From: Promerops cafer
Lineage: Eukaryota; Chordata; Aves; Passeriformes; Nectariniidae
Direction of reading: 5' to 3'
DNA: 64,000 nt
NCBI GenBank assembly: GCA_013398275.1
Contig: VZSE01002626.1
Span: 372,001 to 436,000 of the forward strand
The position numbers and the translations under genes were made by a program. Below are positions 47,798 to 60,010 of the stretch, in pieces. The notes beneath the pieces are model-generated. The model had not been told where the DNA came from, searched no databases, and saw only the letters and a program-made list of their open reading frames with translations. How positions within the stretch are numbered: the first letter of the stretch is position 1; each line of letters begins with the position of its first letter.

Positions 47798-48549
47798 ACA
47801 AGGCTCAACAAAGCTAAGTGCAGGCTGCTGCACTGGGCTGGGGCAACCCCTGCTATCGACACAGGCTGGGGGACGAAGGGATGGAGAGCAGCCCTGCCAA
47901 GGAGGACTTGGGGGTGCTGGTGGATGAGAGTCTGGACATGACCTGACCATGAGCGCTTGCAGCCCAGAAACAGAACTCTATCCTGGGCTGCAGCCAAAGC
48001 AGCATGGCCAGCAGGGTGAGGGAGATGATTCTGCCCCTCTTCTCCACTCTCATAAGACCCCACCTGAAGTATGCATCCAGCTCTCTGGGATCCACCATTA
48101 GAAGAATGTGGACCTATTGGAGCAAATCCAGAGGTCACAAATATAATCAAAGGAGCACCTCTCCTCTGAAGGCAAGGTAAGAGAACAAGGACTTCCTAGC
48201 CTGGAAAAGAGAAGGTTCTAGGGAGACCTTATTATGGCTTTTCAGTAATTAAAAAACCTTTTACCAATGTCTGTTGAACTAGAATAGGGGATAATGGTTT
48301 TAAATTAAAAGAGGGTAGATTCAGACCAAAAAAAATGAAACTAATTTTTGACAGTGAGAGTAATTAAACACTGGAACATGTTGTCCAGAGAGGTGGTGGA
48401 TGCTCCATCCCTGCAAATATTCAAGGTCAGGTTGGATGGGGCTCTGAGCAGCCTGATCTAGTTGAAAATGTCCCTGCTTATTTCAGGGGGTTTAGATTAG
48501 AAGACCTTGAAATGCATCTTTCAACCCAAATTATCCTATGATTCCATGA
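47798..48549 (+). mobile_element. CR1 LINE, 5'-truncated copy (end of ORF2 plus 3' UTR)
   Basis: From AGGCTCAACAAAGCTAAGTG onward the order follows avian CR1. CACAGGCTGGGGGACGAAGG and GGACTTGGGGGTGCTGGTGG come first, then GCTTGCAGCCCAGAAACAG, ATCCTGGGCTGCAGCC and GGGAGATGATTCTGCCCCTC. Near the 3' side are GAGAGGTGGTGGATGCTCC and CAGGTTGGATGGGGCTCTGA. The end is the characteristic CAACCCAAATTATCCTATGATTCC. It starts in the last part of the reverse-transcriptase ORF, and several stops and indels show that it is inactive. The small ORFs called on both strands in this interval are shadows of it. Its 5' end lies about 15 bases from the 5' end of the minus-strand SINE. Confidence 0.93.
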
Positions 48550-51500
48550 ATAGCAGCTCTTGGACAAATGAAAACATTGCTATGTTAAGCAGAACTCAGG
48601 CTATTATTTTAATTTGATTTACAATATTTTTGTATATTACCATATTCTTCTATATCTACTTTAAATAGAGATATGTATTTTCTCTTCAGTTTTGTTGAAA
48701 TCAAAATAGAAGGAAATTTGGTGAAAAAATCTCTTTTGTCAGAGAAGATATCTGTATGCTGAAGTTTTGTTCAGACAGGTACTGCTTCAGACTATAGTGC
48801 ACACTTTAGAAAGTGTGAAACAGCCATTTCTGTTAAGTCCATGATCCCATATGCTCTCATTATTTCTACAACCAAATAACGTCCTATACTTTCAAGGATG
48901 CCTGCATTAATTCTCAGTGCAGAAGCAGGACCACATTTTCCCTTTCAATCCACATCCTGATTCATATTCCATTGAAATTAAACAAAGATGTCATTGGCTT
49001 CAGTGAGCTTTGGACGAGTCTTCAAAGGCATTTTAAACATAGTAATACTATATATACCAATTGGTTTACTGCATGAAAAACTGTACCTACTTAACTTGCA
49101 GAACTAAAGACACGCAGACGTCGCAGAAAAACAGCCCAGGAGAAAAGAAAATCACAATTTTACAATGTTTGCTAGCGAAACATCAAGCACATGCAGAGAA
49201 GAAAAAGGATCCATTTGTTTAGGGTCTGCCTTAGGACTTAGAAGAAAAAAATTGAAGACTTTGCAATAGTGGAGTCTTCCTATGTGACCATATACTACTT
49301 TATCTGCTTCTGTTCTTGTGTAGGAAAGAACAGTACTTGTGTATTTATAAACCAAGAGGATAAGTGTTTTTAAAAACTGTGGCATGTTCTAATGTTGTGC
49401 AACAAGAGCACTTAGGGTGGGACCCAAACATAGGCAAAGAAGGTCTCTACTTATATCAGTCATCTGGTACCTGCCTACATCATCTTCTGGTACCAAAACA
49501 ATCACAGTCCCACAGTCTGCTTTGCCAGTGCCAAAGCTCTGGAAGCCTTGTGTGGTTCTAGCTTCGGGGGTCAGAGAACAATTGTGGTGAGGAAAAAGAG
49601 ATCTTGCCATCTCTTCTGAGAAGCAATGGGGCTGGCACCAGCTCTAAGACATAACACCAGCTCTCTTCTCATCTGTCCCTGGTCGTGGTCCTGAACATTC
49701 ACTGCTGGTCTGAGACAAGAGAATCACTGAGTTTCCTTAGCCAGAACAGGCCTTCCTCTGGGGAGTGATAAACTGAAAGTCCCACAAGTTTAGGGAGAAA
49801 TTAAATGTAGAAGAATACCCACTAGGCAATAATGGAAAAAATGTACACCAACACCATAGCCATATATGCCAGCACTGTATGTACTTTGAAAAAAAAATTG
49901 CTGTGTCTGAATGCAGTATAACTGGTGTGAGTTAAATACACTCAAAAATACCTGCCTCATCAGGCTCCCCAGAGAATTCAGTCACAGGGACATTTGGGTT
50001 GCCTATAAATAGCTCACAAATAGCTATAGGCATGAAGTGGAAGACAAGTTACACACTTCAGACAACAGAAGGGCAAATCCTACCACAATCTTATACACAC
50101 AAGTAGCATCACTCCAGAAAACTTGAGGTTTCTCTACTCCATTGTGGTTGGAGAGTCTTAAAAGTTTATTTTCATCTTTTGTTTAGTGAATAGCCAGACT
50201 TAATTTAGTCTTAACACTTAGCTTTTCATCCCACTGTCAGTGTACACAAGTTGTTCAAACATCTATCTCCTTGTAACATCCGTACAGTGAATTATCTAAG
50301 TCTCTAGCTTCTGTAATTATTTGTGTTAAAATATTTTATGATTAATTTTATAGAAGTATTCATACATTGTGTTATATACGTTAAATCTCGATTCTTAATA
50401 TAGAATCTAGGATGCACCATTTTTATTTTGGCGTATGTTGATAGCATATTGATGTTTGCAGTAATTACAACAGCCTAGCCTGATGAGATTTTCACAAATG
50501 CACATGGAGTGGTAATCAGCATTTACCAGAAAACAATGACTCACTAAAGGAAAGAATCAGCCAAGTGTACAGCCTGTCCAGACGGTAAAAATTGCCCAAG
50601 TTGTTTTCTTTCAATGCCAGCGTAATCAAAATTGTTTTATTTTTCATTTGGTCAATATCAACATAATTTATTAGCCTTGAAATTCACCAGCAAAGAACTA
50701 ACTCATTCTCTAGAGAGACACTGGACAAGGAATGCAACAAAAAATTAATATCTAAAAAAAACCCCTTATAAATAACTGGAGAAAGACCTCAAGCACAATC
50801 TTATCTTTCCTATGTTGTCCTTTATTTTTTTTTATGACAACTCTGACATGTATGTAGGTTGTCATTTTTTCTTTCCATTTCAATATAAAGAGCTCACTAT
50901 CTTTTACATATGAGTCAACATTTCTGGTCATGGAACTGTCATTGATGTGCACCTTGATGGCCAAACTTCTGTCTTTAAGATTCTGCAAGTCTGACTCCAT
51001 TCCTCCATGAAGACCCAGCAGCCTTGGTGGGTCTCCTGTGCTGTTGATGCTCCCCCTGCTGACAGCGTTCAATCAGGAAAATGCATTGCAAGGGTTTCAG
51101 GGAACAATGGGAAGAATAAACTTGGATGGGATTACTACAAGAAATAGAAACAGTAGAGGAAATCTCAGAGAGAAGGAGATGGGCAAAATCAGACACAAAG
51201 GAAAGGGATAAAATCTTCTTTCGGTAAAAGATACAAAATCACCAAGTCACCTACATGCTCTGAGCAATCTGCAATCAAAACATCATCTTTCTAAGCAGCA
51301 GAGTGAGAAGGCTGCAAAAGCTGTGATGAGTTTGAAAGAATTTACAATAAGAGCAAGAATTTCTTTGCAGCAGACAAACTCATATGGGAGATGGGACATG
51401 TGGATTACAGGCCAGTATGCATCAGGCAGATAAGGGACTGAAACTGAGGGCCATATAAGTGTCCTAAGGACCAAGTTAGTGATCATTTCCATTATGATTA

Positions 51501-54179
51501 TATTTTCTTCCTTTTTTTTCTTAATTTTTAAATTGAAATAAAAACCTCTCAGATTCTGTTAGCATTTGTGTTCTCTGCTGAAAGTTGTGTCAAAATCACG
51601 CTCTCTTCCTCTCGTCACTCCCCTCCCAGCTCCCAACAAAGTTTCACTCTAAGACCAGATGAGTACTTGAACTTTAAAATTCTTTTACTTTCTACCAAAA
51701 CCTTTGAAAATTAAAACTTTAAAAGCCTTCTTTAGTGATTCACAAACAGGATGACATCTCCCCTTCATCTACTATCATTAGTTCAAAGGATGAAGGACTA
51801 TGGTATATTGCTAAAGAAGTCCAGTAGTATTGATGAATTTCTAAAGGATCAGGCTTTCATTTTCCATGATCTTTTAAAAGCTTAAGAAATTATACAACAT
51901 TACCACTTTTCCTATGACGTTCCACCCACACCAAACAAGCACTGTATTAGATCTCCATGGCTGTATTAGTCATGGCATAGTCCTCAATTTCATGGATCCT
52001 TTGTACTCCTGTCTCAAACACTGAGTAATTCATTTGCCTCCCAACAGAGAGCTGCATCTGTATGACAGAAAAAGCCTGGTGTTGTTGTAATAAAATTGTC
52101 AACAGAGAGTGCAACACAATGTTTACTCCAATTAAGCAAATCTACCCTGGAGATTTGGATCTTATTCCCATCTTTGACATGAAGGACTGTGGGCAAGTAA
52201 GCACCCCAAATTGTTCACAGCTGCTCACTGTTCTTTTCTCAGGAAAAATCAAAGGCAGGATTTGTCAATTAATTAATATTTATTTTGGGGGATAAATGAC
52301 ACCCTATTTCTCTCCACTGACAGTAAAGTAAATGTAAACACTCTTAATTCAGATGCAGATATTCATTTCTGTTGTGCTTTTCAGTAGGATCTGAATTTCA
52401 GAGGTGAACACTCCCAAACACAACTGAAGCCACTCAAACACAACCAAATCCAATGCCTCTATATTGCCCAGGCACGAGGCAGCAGCATTCCATTATCCCA
52501 AGGATTCAGAGGGCAGATGTTATTACTATAAAAGTACAAGTACAGCAGAAAGCTCAACTTGGTTGACAGTGTGGGTATTGCTAATTCTCTAATACATGCT
52601 AAGGATAAACAGAACTGTTGCTGCCTATAAAATCAACATATTATACTTTGCATGTGGTACACTGGTTCATTTTTATCAACAGCACGCCTGTGCTCTGCAA
52701 GTAGTGTGATGCAGGACACCAAATGCCTGCATGGCTAATGAATCCCTTTCAACAAAGTTAGCTACCTTCATTCTGCTTTTTCATAACTACTCATAGCCTT
52801 GTTGCCTTTCTTTTTTTTTCATGTAGAGCTAGCTGTATTAGCTATGACCAAAAACTTTACAGAAGGAAATCTTTTCAGTGAAAGTTAATGTACATCATGA
52901 GAAGAGGTCAGTTTTTAATTAAGCTTCTTTAAAAATGGTCAAAATACAAGAGCTCCATAAGCAAAACAGCACTGGTCCAGCCACAAGAGTAGTCAGTTCA
53001 GATCTAGAAGATCCTTTTTCAATGCCTTGCTCTGAAACAGGGCAGGACAGAACAGTAATTTGAACCTGAGCCTTTCACATTCCAGCTAAATGCCCAAAAA
53101 TTTCCTGCCAGCTCTAATCTATGTGGAAAGAGACGAAGAGAGAGCACATTAACTATGTGTGGTTGCAATGAACAGTTTTATACATGGCAGTAAAACTGTG
53201 AGTGTCTTAGCTTAGACATACTTGACACAAACAGTCTAGTTTTGCAAAATATGACTTTAAGAAAAGGGAGAAAATATGGAGCTGTGCTGTTTTTACAGAC
53301 CATTCCACAAATTTAGCCCTAAAAACCTTTGGTGAGAAAGGTAAAATCTGTCTTTTGCTGTCACAATACTCTGCTACCATCAATGAATTTTGTTTAGAAT
53401 AATATGGCCTTAATGCCCTCATCTCCTGTAGAATTGCTCAGACTGGTAGTTGATTAGAGTGGAGAGAGGTGCCAGTATTATCTGTGTTAGTGCTCCAGAG
53501 GTCATCCTACACTAACAAGACCGCCCCAGTCAGGGATGACAGAATCCAGCTGTTGCGCCTTCAGCTGAATGAGAAGAATCCACTTAATGCCAGGGATGCA
53601 TCTCAAAAGATTGACTATTCTAACTAGTTACTTTCCACCTCTGAAAAAGTGTCTGGCTCATCATTATTGTCCTCTTTTTAGCAGAGGCCTATGGTATACA
53701 TGGAACCATTTACCTTTTTAACCTCCTGAACTGTAAGGCACCAAATACACATTATTTTAAATGGATAAAACAAAGTTCTAACTTCACTGATATCTGCTTA
53801 GAGGTGAGCTCATGTAACAGAGGGTATGACTCTATTTCAAAGAAATATGCATATGCACATTTTAGATGTTTAAGCAGTGTACTAGATATGCCATGCTCCC
53901 TCTGTTTAGCAGCACTGAGTCCTGATCTGAAAGACAAGAGGAACACACCAAGAGCATGCTTGCAGTCATTGTATAGCACTGCCACAATATACTCTGAAAA
54001 TCTAACAAACATCCTTAGGTAGAGGCTTAATATTTTTAAAATACTTTAATAAAAACCTAGTGTTAAATATCTTAGTAAGAGCCTTTTTTATAGCGCTCTC
54101 TTGGCAGCCTGAATTTTTTTTCCTGAATAACACTTTCTCATATGTTGTTTCACGGGTTTTTTGTTTTGCTCTTTAACAG
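48550..54179. other. Unique non-coding stretch
   Basis: No gene is supported. The 60-110 codon openings at 49.2-49.6 and 50.75-51.5 kb occur on both strands and show no domain. No further recognisable repeat was found. Confidence 0.55.
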
Positions 54180-54309
54180 GATTCAAGTCAACGTGGCTGC
54201 TGCTTCCAAGCTGCTCACGTGCTCGCATGTCAGCATCCGTGGGATGTCATCTTGGCTCCGGGGCTACAGATTTATTGCTTGGCCAGCAGAGGGTACCAGA
54301 GTTTTCTAA
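54180..54309 (+). other. Candidate terminal exon, unknown protein
   Basis: A long pyrimidine tract ending CTTTAACAG (54171-54179) is followed by a frame of 42 codons (54181-54306) closed by TAA (54307-54309). The stretch is CpG-richer than its flanks, and the peptide is basic with Trp and Arg residues near its C-terminus. A different overlapping frame (54161-54514) is also open, which lowers the weight of either. I do not recognise the protein, and the sequence could equally be a lncRNA exon or chance. Confidence 0.18.
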
Positions 54310-55119
54310 TGACTTCACAGACCCGAAGGAAAAAACAACCCTGCCGTCAAAGCATACCTATTGTTTCCTTCCATTTCCCACCGAAGCTGATTGTTCTGGG
54401 TTGTTTTTTGATAAGGTGGTTGGAGTTTTTTGGTTCTTGAATCTTACATTAGACAGGACTGATCTCCAGTTTTCTTTCATTCAAGTGATACTGCCTAACA
54501 GAAAAGACATTTAAAATTCATTATATGGTTGAGCATGGTTTAACATGCAGAGGTTTTCTTGACATTAGAGTTCTTTCAAAAGTTTCAACACACGGACTCT
54601 TTTAAATACTTGGCTTCTAGAGTGCTGAAAATGAGAAGATATTTTCCACACTCAAAAGAAAATTTGTAAATTCCATCATAAGTGAACCTGAGAATAAGAG
54701 AAAGGTCTCTGTTTTTCAGTAGGCATTATCATTTGTGGATCCATAGAAGTCCTATTCCAGAAATAGATTCTATTTCTTTTTATCAGCATTTTGATTTTGC
54801 TGATAAAGCTGATGCATAAGATATCAACCCAGCATAAATACCCTGATTTATTTCCTGGTGATAACAGCATTAGAGTGAATGCAAAACCACAGACATGCAT
54901 TCCCTTCAGCTAAACCCTGAAGCACATTAAAGATGGTAGAAATTTCACAGGAAAGTTTTCCCAAAGTTTTGAGGGTTTTCCTTGTTTGTTATTAAAAATA
55001 CAAATCTCGCCTACATTGTTTACCCCAGAACTTGCTTCAGTGGCTGGAGATTGAATGAGATTATGTCAACGCAGTAAGCCAGGAAGTGAAATCTGAGCAA
55101 ATCAGATGTGATTTCATCT
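54310..55119. other. Unique AT-rich non-coding stretch
   Basis: I see no gene or recognisable repeat here. Confidence 0.5.
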
Positions 55120-55310
55120 TCAGTTATTCAGAGATTTTAGTGACATAAGGGATCGTGCCATCATGTAGTCTGACTTCTTACATAACAGAAAGCATGGAAT
55201 TTCACCCTGTAGTTCCTGTACTGTGTCCAATAAAAATATGGTTGAATTACAGCATAGTGTTTAGAAAGGCATCTGGTCTTGATTTTAGGAGTCCGGGTAA
55301 AATGTTTGCT
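55120..55310 (-). mobile_element. Ancient CR1 LINE 3' region, antisense
   Basis: The + strand reads CAGAGATTTTAGTGACATAA, GGGATCGTGCCATCATG, TAGTCTGACTTCTTACATAA, CAGAAAGCATGGAATTTCAC, CCTGTAGTTCCTGTACTG, then ATGGTTGAATTACAGCATAG and TTTAGAAAGGCATCTGGTCT. This follows the antisense 3' region of the old amniote CR1 class that I remember from turtles and crocodiles ('catctagtctgacctcctg..taacacaggcca'). The alignment has many substitutions but few large gaps. It belongs to an older class than the CR1 at 47.8 kb. Confidence 0.75.
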
Positions 55311-58300
55311 CCTAATGCTCAGGTCATTCTAAAATGGGATGGGCACCTAATTCACTTAGACTTTTAATATTTTAGTTCCCTCTTTGAAAAATGCCTACCA
55401 TGCTTCGTATGGAGCCATACCAACATACAACTAACTTATTGCCTGATGTTGCTTTCAATGATTTTTGTAGAGAGAGAGAAAACAACATGGACCTACTGAA
55501 GAGCTAACTATTTCTTTAGGTATTGCAAGAATCTTCAAGTCTCATTTATCCTTTCCAAATGCAATTTTTACTAGAAGAGATTAATAATAATTTCTTGCAG
55601 TGTAATAAGAAAAAGAAAAGAAATCTGAGTCAGAAAAACAGTGAAATACATCCTTAACATTTATATATTAAAAATAATGATAAAAAACAGATTAATAAAT
55701 GACTCTAAACTTTGCCACTGTAGTACTGGTACTTTGGAAAACCTGAGTACCAAAGCTTTTCGGCTGTGTACCAGGCCAGGCAATTTTGAGAACAGTATCT
55801 ACATCCTCAACAAGAAATTCATTTGCTGTGATTTCTCTTTCTTTATGTAGTTTCTCATGATGCTTCTGCAGCCTTTAATCAAAAATCTCAAAGCACTTTC
55901 CAGAGCTGTAGTTGACCGTGCATATGTGATCAACAAACAATATCTACGAAAACAGTATCTGAAAGCTGAGGTTGGGAAAGGACAAAGTGATATGTGGAAA
56001 GATGTAATACCCTTTCTTAACTGCATCATCTGGCTAGAGGATTTCATGTTGAGAAGCACGTGTGCTACACAGTAATCTTTAAATTCTACTCAGGTAGGGG
56101 AAAACCTATCCTTCATCTTACTATCCAGTTAGGGCAGTCATCAAGTGCCTCTTATCTGTAGGTGCAAAGAACAGGACAGGAGATGAGAGGCACTGCCATC
56201 AACTTTACCACTGGTGAAGCCTTTTTTCCATTCCTGTTGTCACTGATGCTGAGTAGAAGTCGCTGCTGGTGGGCTGACAAAAGCACAGTGGGAGGAAAGG
56301 CATCTGCTTGCAGGGATATCAGCTGGGGTGTGCTGCCACGTATTGCCTGCACCTAAGCCTCACCTTCCAGGTGTTCTCTCAAGGTGCCACTGAAGACTTT
56401 GGACTAAAAGAGGTCAAATGTAACCTTTCTAGTGGAGCACAAGGGTCTCACAGAAGGAGAGCAGCAGACACCTGCATAGAGTGAGGGAGGTAGCAATGCC
56501 CAAAACAGTGTCAGATTATTTGTTTGCTGGCTCAGAGCCCTCAACCAGTTTGTGCTTTAATTCTCCATCTACAATTGCCCATATCTAGGACATTCAATCA
56601 TTGGAATAACCATGTCAAAGATGGAGAGATCCTTGTAGCAAGCAGTAATAAAAGACTTTAATTTCTTATTTAGCTAGAAAGTGGCATGAAAAGAAATTAA
56701 AAAATGGTTGTAGAGGAGAAATGCAGAGGAAGCACGATTGAAATAGAAATTTTCAATATGTGAAATACCTTAGTAAAATATTCCTACCCACAAATATATT
56801 GTATCTATCCTAACTATGCTTCAAAGTGAAATAAGAGCTGAACTTCCGTTTTTCATTGATGGTTTTGAGGATTTAGCCAGTTATTTTCATGGAGGATTGC
56901 AATGTCACCATTTAATCAGAAGAAATAATAGATCTCAGAACAGGCAACGTTTGTCGTTTACTTCCTTAAGACCGGTAAGAATGCAACATGATAAATTGAA
57001 AAATTAGACAGCTTAAAATGTTAGCTCAGTAAAAGACATCATATATTGTTTATGGATCGCAGTGAGGTTTTGCTATTATTTTTTTAATTGTTCCTGCATT
57101 ACTTGTGGGCATGTGACATAATTTATGCTGTTATGTTGTCAGGCTTCTGATCATGGGAAGAACTATTTGTTTAGACTGTGTAGCTCTTCACTTTAATTTG
57201 CTCTGGCTCCAGTGTGACATGTTAAAACTACTATCAATAGAAAATCCAAATTTCCCAGAAAGACTTAAAAGAGCACCCTCAGTGAACTGAAATTATCTCC
57301 TCTTAAAGCTAATTACCTTAGTATACTTTAGAAAGTAGCACTATAGGAAATCTGTTTCTTTAGACTTTCTTCTATTTCTTTAAATGCCTCAGGTCAGCAT
57401 GAATAATTATTGTTTGCTTTTATTGCACTTTTTTTCATTATTCATCTGCATGCCTCTGAAAGGACATAAAACTAAAATAATCCAACAAATTAAGAGTAAT
57501 TTTTTGAGACACACATTCATTATTAAAAAACAAACAGAAAATATTTTCACCTTTCAGTTTATTTTATTAGAAAGAAAGTACTGTGAGGTTTCTATTTAAT
57601 AGGAAGCTTTAAAGCATTAATGAGTCTCACAGGGCAGTAAATATGGAATGTGTCCAAAATTAAATACATTCTACAATTATCTGTTACCTAAGGGCTGGAT
57701 GTAGGAGAAATATGCATCAAAGGTTGCTTGCTGATGAAAGCAACACATGATTCTGCATTCTATGTCTTCTTTCAAGACAGTCCACCTAACACCATGAGCA
57801 GTGTGGCAATTGTCCCAGTCCATAAGAGTGGGTTTGGAGCAGTTTCTTTATTTTGACTGACCCAAACATAACTTTGGCAATGGTTTTAAAGCTCCACATC
57901 CCAAGGATTTTATGACCTCACAGGAGCTGCCTTTTATGAGGGCCAGCCTGGGAGACAAATCAGGAAGCTCTCATACTCCAAAGCCTTCTGTGTGTACTGG
58001 AACACATGGGCTGGCTTACGTGCTACCAAGGTGAGAAGGGTTTGTGAGGGGAGACTTCAACACAGCTCCCTATCACCTATATCCCACTTCCATTTATTTT
58101 CATATATAAATTAGGCACTGCTTTCCCAAACTTATTATTAAGAGGGTTCTTTCCCTATTAGTGCTGTATGATTCAGCTCATCCTTTGTGCAACTCAGTCA
58201 TGAACATATGGACTCCCCTACACCTATTCAGACTGGAGTTATGTTCATCCCTCTATAGATATGTATTACTGAGACACTGCCAAATGCACTTTGTCACAAA

Positions 58301-59709
58301 CACCTTGTACTGATTTCATTTTAGCAGTTAAATGTAACAAACAGTTGAGACATGAAAATAAATAAGGAATTATACAGAAAAGCTAATTTATTTGAAATGA
58401 ATGAACAATAGGTCAGTACTCCTACACCTTTTCTAATCCTGGATTATCCACATGGAAAATAACCATTACTCTCTTTCATTGCCTATTTAGTACAAGTTAA
58501 GAAAAAATAATGAAAGAATTCTAAAGCAAGTTTTTAGATACTATCTTCTTTTTTATTGTCATGGAAATAAAGAAAAGCACTGCCACAGCAAATAAAAAAA
58601 TCAAAGCACCTTCTGCAAGTAATCATAATTGCTCACATATCTGCTTGTCTATCACCCTAGTATCAATTGTCAAGCTTTTTTTGTCAAAAATTAATTTTTT
58701 GGCCCAAAAAGCAGCAAAATGAAACCTCTAAATATCATGATAATTTTAGTAATCCTCCCAGTAATATTACTCCTTACCCTAGACCTTGCTTATGTAGTCT
58801 TCCCCTTTTCTACATAAAGCCATTGATCACATTGTAAGGAGCTTGTTATGTTGAATCTCTCTCCCCTAGATTAGCTATTTCAGAAATACTTTCCTTTTAA
58901 AGGTCAATATTGATGTCCTGGAAGAAAGAGGAAAAAATTTTGATGTAGAAAGCCTGCTGTAGAATAAGATATCCAGAAGAAAAGGGATTTTTAAATCTAG
59001 GTTATTTTTCAGACGTAAGCTAAAGAGCAGCAGTCAAAGAGTTGAGAATGTATTGTTATTTTAGCCCTGACTACACAGGATGTTTTATATAGCCAAAAAA
59101 TCTCTTAGGGGAAAAAAACTCTTCATGAACTCCTGGCTACAAAGTCATCTTGCAAAAGGAAATAACACTGCTAATTACATAGGAAAATAATTTCCCTTAT
59201 CAGTATCCCCTTTTGGTTCCATTCTTGTCTTTTTGGTTTAGGGATGAGAATGACTCCTCCTAATAAGCTGCATTTAGTATGCTTCTCAGTAGCATGATAG
59301 TGGAGAAATTGATTCATTTGCTGTGCCTTCCATAATGAAATCTACCTAGTTTTTATGTAACAATGATAATGATAATAATTTGCTTTAAATCCTTGTGACA
59401 GTCCCTCTATTTTATCCAATAAATGGATGGCTTAACATACAGCATATAATGATGGGCTTAACAGATACTGAAATGTTTTCTTTTCAGATGGATAACAGCC
59501 ATCCTTCTGAACAGAATCAGAAAAGCAACTTACATGAATAAGAATCAAAACAACTTGAGCCATAAGAAAACTTTAGAAAACAAGAAAATTTAGACATTTT
59601 CTTGAAAGGCATAGTCCAGAGGTGAGATGTACAAGCTAAAATGCTCCCTGCTGCAGACAAGCCTAAAATCTAGTGTGTAACAAGTGCACATTAATATTTC
59701 CAAGAACCA
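55311..59709. other. Unique AT-rich non-coding stretch
   Basis: No gene is supported. A splice-donor-like ACCG/GTAAGA at about 56969-56978 follows an opening beginning at 56816, but no acceptor fits well. Weak similarity to the core of an old SINE near 55.88-56.0 kb was not strong enough to list. Confidence 0.5.
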
Positions 59710-59713
59710 GTTT

Positions 59714-59749
59714 GGGGTTTTGGGGTTTTGGTTTGGGTTGCATTAGGGA
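59714..59749 (+). repeat. G-rich tract with telomere-like GGGGTTTT units
   Basis: GGGG-TTTT-GGGG-TTTT-GG-TTT-GGG follow one another, giving four G runs with short T loops. A two-tetrad G-quadruplex is possible on this strand. It is not the vertebrate TTAGGG telomere repeat. Confidence 0.75.
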
Positions 59750-59871
59750 TTTTTGCTATTTTGTATTAATTAGCTAAATCTTGTGGTCTTGTAGCAAAAT
59801 TTTAAAAAATCCTGCAACAAAAGCACATTTCTTACCATAAAAAAACAAAAAAAAGGCAACTAAAAAAAACC

Positions 59872-59891
59872 TAGACTAGGGTAGACTAGGG
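59872..59891 (+). repeat. Perfect 10-bp tandem duplication
   Basis: TAGACTAGGG occurs twice in direct succession. A second 10-bp tandem duplication, GTACATATTT, lies about 100 bases to the right (59991-60010). Confidence 0.9.
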
Positions 59892-59990
59892 AATAGGGTA
59901 AGTTATTTATTTGAATAGAGTTTGGATTTAGCATTTTAATTTTTTATCCTTTTTTTTAAATTTGTGGCTACACACAGAAGCATTCTACAT

Positions 59991-60010
59991 GTACATATTT
60001 GTACATATTT
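59991..60010 (+). repeat. Perfect 10-bp tandem duplication
   Basis: GTACATATTT is repeated exactly once, head to tail. Confidence 0.9.

Noticed and set aside
47706..48150. Cluster of overlapping ORFs on both strands
   Set aside because: All are readings through the SINE and the CR1 LINE.
55875..56010. Old SINE/MIR-like core around a 72-codon ORF
   Set aside because: The words 'tcaaagcacttt' and 'gctgaggttggg' are suggestive, but spacing and identity are too poor.
56159..56355. 8-bp inverted repeat TAGGTGCA/TGCACCTA enclosing a 190-bp opening on both strands
   Set aside because: Arms are too short and there is no target-site duplication, so a transposon call is not justified.
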